64,000 nucleotides of DNA, from the NCBI RefSeq assembly GCF_000185905.1, contig NC_014923.1, positions 310,001-374,000 of the forward strand. The letters run 5' to 3'. This stretch comes from Mesorhizobium ciceri biovar biserrulae WSM1271. GTDB taxonomy: Bacteria > Pseudomonadota > Alphaproteobacteria > Rhizobiales > Rhizobiaceae. The notes beneath the pieces are model-generated. The model did not search any database and had not been told where the DNA came from. It saw only the letters and a program-made list of their open reading frames with translations. Shown here piece after piece: positions 43,695 to 53,248 of this stretch; the first letter of the stretch is position 1, and the number at the start of each line of letters is the position of its first letter. Made by a program: the position numbers and the translations under genes.

Positions 43695-44699
43695 ATGATG
43701 CAACTCAGTCTCGACCAGGCAAAAGGACTGTGCCGGATGGCGGCACTTGGCGCCGGCGCCAATGAGGAAGCGGCGCAATCGCTCACTGCTTCGATCATAT
43801 CAGCCGAGGCCGAAGGGCTTTCCTCGGTCGGTCTGTCGCATTTCATCGACTATCTCGAGGCGCTGGAAGCCGGACGCATCGACGGCAATGCCGACCCGGT
43901 GATCACCCGGCCGGCGCTGGCAGTCTATCTCTCCGATGCACGCGGCGGGCTGGCGCATACCGGCTTCGACCGCACCATCGACGACCTCGCCAAGGCGGCA
44001 AAGCTGTTCGGTGTCGCCATCTTCTCGCAGAAGAACGCCTATACATGCGGCGCGCTCGGCTATTTCACCGGAAGGCTGGCAGCACAAGGACTGGTGTCGT
44101 TCGCAGCCACCAACGGCCCGGCCGTGCTTGCCGGCTCGGGCTCGGTCAAGCCGGTCTACTGCACCAACCCGATGTCGTTTGCCGCGCCTGCCGCCGACGG
44201 GGCGCCGCTGGTCATCGACCAGTCGTCGAGCGCCACCGCTTTCGTCAACATCCGCAAAGCGGCCGAGGACGGCAAGACAATCCCGGAAGGCTGGGCGCTG
44301 GACGCCAGCGGCAACCCGACCACCGATCCCGCCGCCGCCATGAAGGGCGCAATGCTCGCCTTCGGCGGTCAGCGCGGCGCCAACATCGCGCTGATGGTCG
44401 AGGTGCTGGCGGCGGGCCTGTCGGGCGCCAACTGGTCGCTCGACGCGCCATGGTTCAGCGGCGGGCCGGACAGCCCCGGCACGGGACTGTTCGTGCTTGC
44501 TATCGAACCCAAGCTGCTCGATCCAGATTTCGAGCAACGAATGAAGGACCAGCTTGACCGGCTGCGGCGGCGCTTCGGCGTGCATGTGCCCGGTCGTGCC
44601 CGCGCAGAGGCCGCCGAGAAGGCGCAGGCGCGCGGCATTACCGCATCGAAGGCCGTGGTGCAGCGCATTTCCGAATTCGCTGCACGCTATTCTTCCTGA
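43695..44699 (+). CDS. Ldh/DpkA-family NAD(P)H oxidoreductase, possible cyclic imino acid reductase
   Basis: 334 residues of the malate/L-lactate/ureidoglycolate dehydrogenase (Ldh_2) superfamily. T-N-P-M-S-F-A-A-P near residue 155 and G-Q-R-G-A-N-I-A-L-M-V-E near 230 are typical. The family S-H-G motif reads S-V-G at 44-46 and the later N-x-N-H-x-x-G reads K-N-A-Y-T-C-G, so both conserved histidines are absent. DpkA members reduce delta1-piperideine- or pyrroline-2-carboxylate, which would fit the basic amino acid cassette upstream, but the changed residues make the reaction uncertain. Confidence 0.72.
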   Translation: MMQLSLDQAKGLCRMAALGAGANEEAAQSLTASIISAEAEGLSSVGLSHFIDYLEALEAGRIDGNADPVITRPALAVYLSDARGGLAHTGFDRTIDDLAKAAKLFGVAIFSQKNAYTCGALGYFTGRLAAQGLVSFAATNGPAVLAGSGSVKPVYCTNPMSFAAPAADGAPLVIDQSSSATAFVNIRKAAEDGKTIPEGWALDASGNPTTDPAAAMKGAMLAFGGQRGANIALMVEVLAAGLSGANWSLDAPWFSGGPDSPGTGLFVLAIEPKLLDPDFEQRMKDQLDRLRRRFGVHVPGRARAEAAEKAQARGITASKAVVQRISEFAARYSS

Positions 44700-44878
44700 A
44701 TATCTATTAAATATCAATTAGTTATCTGGAATTCGCCCGCCGCAGGCGCGGCGCGATTTTCTTTGCACGCCGCTGAACCTTTTCGCGCCTTGCTGCGACC
44801 CAGCTTTGTCCAGGGCAAGGCGAGCTTGCCCGATCCACACCGAGGGAAGCAGCAAACCGAAATCGAAAGCCTGCATCA

Positions 44879-44899
44879 CGCGAAGGCCGGTCCTTCGCG
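44879..44899 (+). promoter_or_regulatory. hairpin in leader of small secreted protein
   Basis: CGCGAAGG (44879-44886) and CCTTCGCG (44892-44899) form a perfect 8-base stem with a 5-base loop, 36 bases before the ATG. The rest of 44700-44935 holds an AT-rich stretch (44700-44735) and a GC hairpin followed by ATTTTCTTT at about 44738-44765, possibly a terminator for the preceding gene. No clear promoter is assigned. Confidence 0.4.
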
Positions 44900-44935
44900 C
44901 CTCGGAAAACTCAACCCAAATCAAAGGAAATTGCC

Positions 44936-45217
44936 ATGACCAACACCAAGATCACCATGCTGACCGCCGTCCTTCTGCTCGGCTCGTTCATGGGCGCCAC
45001 ACAGGCAGCCACCCTGAAGGCCGCACCGGTCAAGCCGTCCAGCCCGGGTGTCATCGCTGCCCCGAGCGGCGGGGCCACCGAAGACCACTACTGCAAGAAC
45101 GGCCATGCAAAATTCGCCAATTGCAGCGCTGATTTCGTCGCCGCCTGCAAGAAGGTTGGTGGCACCATGTCGGATGTTCAGGGCTGGGGTGGGCGTACTT
45201 GCTTCACGCCCTCCTGA
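44936..45217 (+). CDS. small secreted Cys-containing protein
   Basis: 93 residues. A Sec signal peptide (M-T-N-T-K-I-T-M-L-T-A-V-L-L-L-G-S) cleaves near T-Q-A-A, leaving about 69 residues with four Cys (C-K-N near 53, N-C-S-A near 63, A-C-K-K near 71, T-C-F-T at 90) that could form two disulfides. AAAGGAAA precedes the ATG. Followed by a terminator 57 bases after the stop, so it is monocistronic. No family recognised. Confidence 0.7.
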   Translation: MTNTKITMLTAVLLLGSFMGATQAATLKAAPVKPSSPGVIAAPSGGATEDHYCKNGHAKFANCSADFVAACKKVGGTMSDVQGWGGRTCFTPS

Positions 45218-45274
45218 TACCGTCTCAGGTCAGGCCGCGCCGTCGGCCCCTGGCTTCGCATGGATGTCACCCGG

Positions 45275-45298
45275 AAAACCCCGCTTCAGCGGGGTTTT
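45275..45298 (+). terminator. intrinsic terminator after small secreted protein
   Basis: AAAACCCCGC/GCGGGGTTTT with TTCA loop; 6 GC pairs extended by A-T pairs, ending in TTTT. The symmetry would allow use in either direction. Confidence 0.88.
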
Positions 45299-45413
45299 CT
45301 GCGTTTTGATCGCACGATGGTAAAACATTCTCGTTTTGGTCAACTTTTGTTTATTTGACTTCGACCAACCTGATCGGCCGTTTGCGCTGATTGAGCAAAA
45401 CAGAGGAGCTACA

Positions 45414-45866
45414 ATGTCGGCAAGCACGGACAATCCCCGCAACGCCCTTGTCATCCCGGTCCTTGGCAGGTTTTACGCGGCCCTGCACGATGGTGCCGAA
45501 ACCGTTCTTCGCGTCGTCGCCGGCGGGTTTCTCGCGATCCACGGTTCGCAGAAGATCACCAATCCTTTCGGCGCTGCCGAGATGGTCGAGGGTCTCGGCT
45601 TCTATCCGGGCGCGTTGTGGTCGTTGCTTCTGGCCTGCACTGAATTCTTCGGCGGCATCTTCATCGCCATTGGGTTTTTGACGCGGCCGGCCGCCTTTGC
45701 CGGCCTGTTCGTGCTGCTGGTCACGGTCTGGTTCCACTGGGTCACCATGGGCCAAGGCTATTCGGGTGCGGAAAAGTCGCTGCTGTGGGCAGCGATCCTG
45801 CTCTTCTTCGTCATTCGCGGCGGCAACCGCCATTCGGTCGACAACCGTATCGGCAAAGCGTTCTGA
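45414..45866 (+). CDS. DoxX-family membrane protein
   Basis: 150 residues, four membrane segments. R-V-V-A-G-G-F-L-A-I-H-G-S-Q-K near residue 35 and A-C-T-E-F-F-G-G-I-F-I-A-I-G-F-L-T-R-P-A near 80 are DoxX hallmarks. GAGGAG lies 8 bases before ATG 45414, and the stretch upstream (45340-45412) is non-coding and AT-rich. DoxX proteins are linked to thiol redox or quinone chemistry in a few cases; the role here is unknown. Confidence 0.83.
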   Translation: MSASTDNPRNALVIPVLGRFYAALHDGAETVLRVVAGGFLAIHGSQKITNPFGAAEMVEGLGFYPGALWSLLLACTEFFGGIFIAIGFLTRPAAFAGLFVLLVTVWFHWVTMGQGYSGAEKSLLWAAILLFFVIRGGNRHSVDNRIGKAF

Positions 45867-45959
45867 CAGGCTGATAGCGACGACGCGTCGCCCTTTGCCT
45901 TTGGCACGAAACGGATTATGAAACGGCTTCAGCCAAGCCTGCGAGCGCCGGAGCCAGCC

Positions 45960-46937
45960 ATGACCGAAATCCTGCAGACCCCAAAGCTCGTCGTCGTCTT
46001 TGGCGGGTCAGGCTTTGTCGGCCGCCATGTCGTGCGCGCGTTGGCCAAGCGCGGCTATCGCATCCGGGTCGCCTGCCGGCGGCCCGATCTCGCCGGCCAT
46101 TTGCAGCCGCTCGGCAATGTCGGCCAGATCCAGCCGGTCCAGGCCAATGTGCGCGTGCGCTGGTCGGTAGACCGCGCCGTGCAAGGCGCCGACCATGTCG
46201 TCAATCTGGTCGCCATCCTGCATGAGAGCGGCCGCCAGAAGTTCTCCGCCGTGCACGAGTTCGGCGCCCGCGCAGTGGCCGAGGCCGCGCGCTCGGTCGG
46301 CGCCGGCCTGACCCACATTTCTGCGCTTGGCGCCGATCTGGACTCCGAATCAGACTACGCGCGCACCAAGGCGCTTGGCGAAAAGGCTGTTCTGGAGACG
46401 ATCAAGGACGCCGTGATCTTCCGGCCGTCGATCAATTTCGGACCCGAGGACGGCTTCTTCAACCGCTTCGCCAACATGGCGCGCTATTCGCCGGTGCTGC
46501 CGCTGATCGGCGGCGGCCAGACCAAGTTTCAGCCGGTCTATGTCGGCGACGTAGCCGAAGCGGTGGCGCGCTCGGTCGACGGCAAGGTGGATGGCGGCCA
46601 GATCTATGAACTCGGCGGACCGAAGGTGCTCACCTTCAAGCAGTGTATGGAAGAGCTGCTCGACGTGATCGAGCGCAAGCGGCTGCTGGTGCCGGTTCCG
46701 TGGTGGGTGGCCAACATCCAGGCCTCGATCCTCGGTCTCCTGCCCAACCCGCTGCTGACCAAGGACCAGGTGATGCAGCTGCGCGAGCACAACATCGTTT
46801 CGGACGCCGCCAACCAGACCAACAGGACGCTTGCGGGGCTAGGCATCCAGTCGCAGTCGATCGCGACGATCCTGCCCAGCTATCTCTGGCGCTACCGCGC
46901 CGCCGGCCAGTTCCAGCAACGCAAGCCCGCGGCCTAA
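45960..46937 (+). CDS. complex I NDUFA9-like atypical SDR
   Basis: 325 residues from ATG 45960 (M-T-E-I-L-Q-T-P-K); ATG 45918 in the same frame has no Shine-Dalgarno. V-V-V-F-G-G-S-G-F-V-G-R-H-V is an extended NAD(P) loop (G-x-x-G-x-x-G), and Y-A-R-T-K near residue 140 places the SDR Tyr and Lys. Alphaproteobacterial relatives of the mitochondrial NDUFA9 subunit have this form and may help assemble or stabilise complex I. Convergent with the P450 gene, 29 bases apart. Confidence 0.85.
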   Translation: MTEILQTPKLVVVFGGSGFVGRHVVRALAKRGYRIRVACRRPDLAGHLQPLGNVGQIQPVQANVRVRWSVDRAVQGADHVVNLVAILHESGRQKFSAVHEFGARAVAEAARSVGAGLTHISALGADLDSESDYARTKALGEKAVLETIKDAVIFRPSINFGPEDGFFNRFANMARYSPVLPLIGGGQTKFQPVYVGDVAEAVARSVDGKVDGGQIYELGGPKVLTFKQCMEELLDVIERKRLLVPVPWWVANIQASILGLLPNPLLTKDQVMQLREHNIVSDAANQTNRTLAGLGIQSQSIATILPSYLWRYRAAGQFQQRKPAA

Positions 46938-46966
46938 TTCGGCGCAACTGCCTGAAGGTGTCACGC

Positions 46967-48334
46967 CTAACGCGGCGTGACCTGCATCGGTAGACCGCCT
47001 TGCGGCTGCGTGGTCAGTTTCTGTACCGGCCAGGGTTTCGTTTCGGCGGTGGTGTCGAAGCGGAAGCGCGACAGCATGATCGCCAGCGCGATGATCGCCT
47101 CCTGCATGGCGAAGCTGGCGCCGATGCAGACGCGTGGGCCGGCGCCAAACGGCAGATACTGGAAGCGGTCGATCTTTTCGCGATTTCCCGGGTGGAAGCG
47201 CTCCGGCAGGAAGGCATCCGGCCGGTCCCACAGTTTCCTGTGGCGATGCACGACCCAAGGCATCACCAGCACCGCGGCGTGCTTGGGGATATGAAGATCC
47301 TTCCACATTTCCGGTTCGATCGGCTCGCGGTTGATCGACGGCGCCGGCGGATAGAGCCTGAGCGCTTCGTCGAAAGCCGCGCGCGTGAACGGCATGGCAT
47401 CGAGCCATTTCGTCGGATCGGGCTCGCGCGCCAGCACCTGGTCGATCTCCTGCTCGACCCGGTTGCGCTCCCACGGTGATTCAGCCAGGCAATAGAGCGT
47501 CCAGCCGAGCGCACGCGCCGTCGTCTCATGGCCGGCGCCGATGAAGGTGATGATATTGTCCTCGACCTCGGCCCGCGTCAGTCCGTCGGGTCCCTCGGCC
47601 TTGAGCAGCAGTGTCAGGAAATCCTGCGGCACGGCATCGGGATCGCGCTTGAATTTCGCTTCGCGCATCTTGACCGTGTCGGTGACGATCTTGCGGAAAT
47701 AGGCCATGGTCTTGCGGCCACGGATGCGGGTCAGCCTCGGCAGCCAGTCGGGCGCACGCAACAGGTCGAGCGGATCGACGCGACCCATGGTCTCGAACAG
47801 GCGGTCGATCTCATTGGCGAAACTGCCGGGCTCGCCTGATATCTCGCCGGAAAACAGCGTCTCGGCCAGGATGTCATAAGTGAGCAGCGTCATGTCATGG
47901 GCGATGTCAGACGTGCCGCCGTCTTCGTAACGGGTGACGAAGTCCTGCGTGCGCCTCAGCATCGGCTGGGCGAAGCCGAAGATGTGGCGCGGCGTGAACA
48001 CCGGCGCCATCGCCTTGCGCGACCGCTTCCAGACCTCGCCCTCGGCGGTGAGCAGGCCGTCGCGCAGGATCGGCCGCAGGATCTTCTGGCGCACCGTCGC
48101 CATCTTGTAGTTCCTGGCGTTGTCGACCAGCACATGCCGGATCAGGGCGGGATCATTGGCGACGATCAGATGTCCGCCAACGCCGTTCGCCGAGATCCAC
48201 GGCTCGTTGTAGGTATGCTCACCCCACAATTCGAGCGGGTTGCGGTAGACGATGCGGATCATCTCCAACGTCGAGGGCGGCGTCGTGCGCGGCTTCGGCG
48301 CCGGGGGAATGAAGGGGGCGGGCTGGATGTCCAT
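46967..48334 (-). CDS. cytochrome P450
   Basis: 455 residues from ATG 48334 (M-D-I-Q-P-A-P-F) with GGAG upstream. I-helix G-A-G-H-E-T-T-A near residue 265, K-helix E-A-L-R, P-E-R-F and heme loop F-G-A-G-P-R-V-C-I-G with Cys403. No N-terminal membrane anchor, so soluble. The general form resembles CYP102-like/fatty acid or terpenoid hydroxylases, but substrate cannot be read from sequence. No ferredoxin gene is adjacent; an NADPH-FMN reductase gene is divergent from it across 177 bases. Confidence 0.88.
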   Translation of the reverse strand: MDIQPAPFIPPAPKPRTTPPSTLEMIRIVYRNPLELWGEHTYNEPWISANGVGGHLIVANDPALIRHVLVDNARNYKMATVRQKILRPILRDGLLTAEGEVWKRSRKAMAPVFTPRHIFGFAQPMLRRTQDFVTRYEDGGTSDIAHDMTLLTYDILAETLFSGEISGEPGSFANEIDRLFETMGRVDPLDLLRAPDWLPRLTRIRGRKTMAYFRKIVTDTVKMREAKFKRDPDAVPQDFLTLLLKAEGPDGLTRAEVEDNIITFIGAGHETTARALGWTLYCLAESPWERNRVEQEIDQVLAREPDPTKWLDAMPFTRAAFDEALRLYPPAPSINREPIEPEMWKDLHIPKHAAVLVMPWVVHRHRKLWDRPDAFLPERFHPGNREKIDRFQYLPFGAGPRVCIGASFAMQEAIIALAIMLSRFRFDTTAETKPWPVQKLTTQPQGGLPMQVTPR

Positions 48335-48511
48335 GCTGTGCTCCGCTGATGACCCAATGTAGTGGGCCGCAAAGCAGGCGTCCATGTGACCGAACGGCAA
48401 GGCCCTACTCTCCGGAATGTGACCGGTTACCGCGAGGTGCCTTCTTGTTGCCCCGAGCGGCATGCCCTAGGTGGCAGTCACCAATGGATACCGCCACCGC
48501 AGGAGCCCAGC

Positions 48512-49081
48512 TTGAAGCACCAGTTGAACATCATCATCGGCAGCACGCGGCCAGGCCGCGCCGGACCGATTTTTGCCGAGTGGCTGGAGAGGTTCGCGCG
48601 CGAGCACGGGAAATTCGAGCCTGTACTGACCGACATCGATGCGTTCAAGCTTCCGGTGCTGGACGAACCGCACCATCCAAGGCTTGGCAACTACCAGAAC
48701 GATCATACCAAAGCCTGGTCCAAGGCGATCGATGCCGCCGATGCCTTCGTCTTCGTGGAGCCGGAATACAATTATTTCGTGGCGCCGGCGATCGTCAACG
48801 CGATCGACTATCTCTCGCGCGAATGGAAGTACAAGGCAGCCGCCATTTTCAGCTATGGCGGCGTCTCCGGCGGCCTGCGCGCGGCGCAAGCGCTGAAGCC
48901 GCTGCTGACCTCGGTAGGCGTCATGCCGATCCCGGAAGGCGTCGCGCTGCCGATGTACCAGAAACTGCTCGACGAAAATGGCGCTTTCAACGCCAGCGAA
49001 CAGGTGCAGGGCGGAGCCAAAACCATGCTCGACGAGCTGCTGCGCTGGAGCGAGGCTTTGAAGCCGATGCGGGCAGGCTGA
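48512..49081 (+). CDS. NADPH-dependent FMN reductase family protein
   Basis: 189 residues from TTG 48512 (L-K-H-Q-L-N-I-I-I-G-S-T-R-P-G-R), chosen because AGGAG lies 6 bases upstream and homology begins there. G-S-T-R-P-G-R is the FMN phosphate loop; V-E-P-E-Y-N-Y-F near residue 82 and S-Y-G-G-V-S-G-G-L near 112 are typical of flavodoxin-fold NAD(P)H quinone/azo/chromate reductases. The frame is open upstream to 48362 but that part looks non-coding. Confidence 0.82.
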   Translation: MKHQLNIIIGSTRPGRAGPIFAEWLERFAREHGKFEPVLTDIDAFKLPVLDEPHHPRLGNYQNDHTKAWSKAIDAADAFVFVEPEYNYFVAPAIVNAIDYLSREWKYKAAAIFSYGGVSGGLRAAQALKPLLTSVGVMPIPEGVALPMYQKLLDENGAFNASEQVQGGAKTMLDELLRWSEALKPMRAG

Positions 49082-49165
49082 AAACGCTGGTCTTCCGCAA
49101 AAAACCCCGGTTTGCTGCCATAGAGAGGTGGTCGTGCACAGGAACGAGCTGGGGGGCAGTTCGAT

Positions 49166-49268
49166 TTGCGCTTGCTGTTTGCCTTGCTGCCTATGCTCAC
49201 CACCGCCACCGCAGTGCTGGCGCCTGGCCCTGGTCATCGCCAACGACGACCACCGCCTGATCCGGCCG
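49166..49268 (+). pseudogene. possible remnant of a secreted caspase-like protein gene
   Basis: From TTG 49166 one frame reads L-R-L-L-F-A-L-L-P-M-L-T-T-A-T-A-V-L-A, a good signal peptide. In another frame the DNA at 49218-49268 reads W-R-L-A-L-V-I-A-N-D-D-H-R-L-I-R-P. Secreted bacterial caspase-like (peptidase C14) proteins begin with a signal peptide followed by R-x-A-L-V-I-G-N-x-x-Y, so a frameshift near 49218 would join the two. Everything downstream is missing. Short match; chance cannot be ruled out. Confidence 0.3.
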
Positions 49269-49366
49269 CCCGCCCGACATGACGCCGGGGCGCGACCGCA
49301 GCAGGCGGCTGGCGCCGAGATACAAGTTCATGATCAAGGTTTCTCAAGGACCGCTGGCCGAAGTGA

Positions 49367-52003
<2,637 letters not shown>

Positions 52004-52018
52004 GCTGACGTTAATCTG

Positions 52019-52044
52019 AATTGGCGCGCTGCGGCGCGCCAATT
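52019..52044 (+). terminator. hairpin after gyrB
   Basis: A perfect 11-base inverted repeat AATTGGCGCGC/GCGCGCCAATT with TGCG loop begins 16 bases after the gyrB stop. The tail is GTTCC, not a real U-tract, so termination may be Rho-assisted or the hairpin may protect the 3' end. Confidence 0.65.
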
Positions 52045-52145
52045 GTTCCACCGGCGGCAACAAAATCAATTTGCAACGCGCCGGAACGGAAGTCCCTGCG
52101 AGACATTGTGACAATATCGATCACAATTTCTAACAGGAGGCTTCC

Positions 52146-52223
52146 ATGGGACGCGGCATTTTGCTCTGGTTGCTCGGCATACCGATCCCGATCATCATTC
52201 TGATCATGCTGTTCGTACGATAG
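52146..52223 (+). CDS. 25-residue single-span membrane peptide
   Basis: A 26-codon frame (ATG 52146, TAG 52221-52223) with a perfect AGGAGG Shine-Dalgarno 5 bases upstream. The product starts M-G-R-G-I-L-L-W-L-L-G and ends L-F-V-R: Arg at both ends flanking a Leu/Ile-rich span with two Pro (I-P-I-P). It reads as a real membrane peptide; I know no named family. The next gene's ATG is 10 bases after its stop, suggesting a two-gene operon. Confidence 0.7.
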   Translation: MGRGILLWLLGIPIPIIILIMLFVR

Positions 52224-52232
52224 GGGGCACTT

Positions 52233-53150
52233 ATGCAGTCCACCCTATCGGCTGTCGACGTTTCCACTTCAACAGAATCCTCCTCCACCGCCGTCAGTTG
52301 GGGACCGATCATCGCCGGTGCCTTCGCGGCCTCGACGCTGACCTTCATCCTCATGCTGCTGGGCTCCGGGCTTGGATTGAGCATGGTGTCGCCCTGGTCG
52401 GGATCCGGCGCATCTGTCACCACTTTCGCGGCATCCACTGCCGTCTGGCTGATCATCGTGCAATGGCTGTCCTCGGGTGTCGGCGGCTACCTTGCCGGAC
52501 GCCTGCGCACCAAATGGGTCGGCATCCACACGGACGAGGTGTATTTCCGTGATACCGCCCATGGCTTTCTTGCCTGGGCGTTGGCCACACTACTCGTCGT
52601 CGGCGTGCTTGGCTCCGCGCTTTCCGCTGCCATAGGCTCGGGCGTGCAGGCGGTGTCCACCATCGCGTCTGGTGCGGCCATGGGCGCATCGGCGGGGGCT
52701 TCGGCCAATGCCGGCAGCGCGTCGGCCGACAATGCGACATCCTACCTGGTGGATTCACTGTTCCGTCCGGCCGATCCGGGCAAGCTCGCGGCCGCCAATC
52801 CGGACAGCGATGCGGCCGCGGTCGGGCAGGCTTCGCGCATCCTGATCGCCGGCGCCGCGGCAGGCGAGGTTTCCGCAGACGACAAAACCTATCTGTCGCA
52901 GCTGGTCGCCGTTCGCACGGGGCTTTCGGAAGCAGATGCCAGGACCCGGGTGGATGCCGTCCTCGCCAAGGCCCAAGACGCCAAGGTCAAGGCGCAGCAG
53001 GCCGCCGACACAGCCAGGAAGGCCAGCGCGACGTTTGCCCTGCTTGGTGCGCTCTCGCTGGCGATCGGCGCCTTTATCGCCAGTGCTGCCGCGGCCCTTG
53101 GCGGCAGGCAGCGCGACGATGAGGAAGCGGTTTTTATCACCAACCGTTGA
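52233..53150 (+). CDS. integral membrane protein with Ala/Gly-rich low-complexity loop, unknown function
   Basis: 305 residues. Membrane segments near 24-48, 66-90, 112-136 and 268-292. Between the third and fourth lies an Ala/Ser/Gly-rich region (about 140-170) and a charged helical part (210-265, K-A-K-V-K-A-Q-Q-A-A-D-T-A-R-K-A) that may be coiled coil. The Shine-Dalgarno GGGGG lies in the 10-base gap after the 25-residue peptide gene. No enzyme motif seen. Confidence 0.7.
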   Translation: MQSTLSAVDVSTSTESSSTAVSWGPIIAGAFAASTLTFILMLLGSGLGLSMVSPWSGSGASVTTFAASTAVWLIIVQWLSSGVGGYLAGRLRTKWVGIHTDEVYFRDTAHGFLAWALATLLVVGVLGSALSAAIGSGVQAVSTIASGAAMGASAGASANAGSASADNATSYLVDSLFRPADPGKLAAANPDSDAAAVGQASRILIAGAAAGEVSADDKTYLSQLVAVRTGLSEADARTRVDAVLAKAQDAKVKAQQAADTARKASATFALLGALSLAIGAFIASAAAALGGRQRDDEEAVFITNR

Positions 53151-53163
53151 ACTGCACTTGCAA

Positions 53164-53196
53164 CAAAGCCACTCTGGCCCGCCCGGAGCGGCTTTG
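53164..53196. terminator. hairpin between convergent genes
   Basis: CAAAGCC (53164-53170) pairs with GGCTTTG (53190-53196); inside, CTC-T-GG pairs with CC-G-GAG, with one A/C mismatch. Followed by CTTTGAAGTT on the plus strand. Probably a terminator for the membrane protein gene and perhaps the opposing hydrolase gene. Confidence 0.5.
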
Positions 53197-53248
53197 CTTT
53201 GAAGTTGTCGAGCGGCGCTGCCTTGGCCCCGTTCGCTGAAATCCGTTC

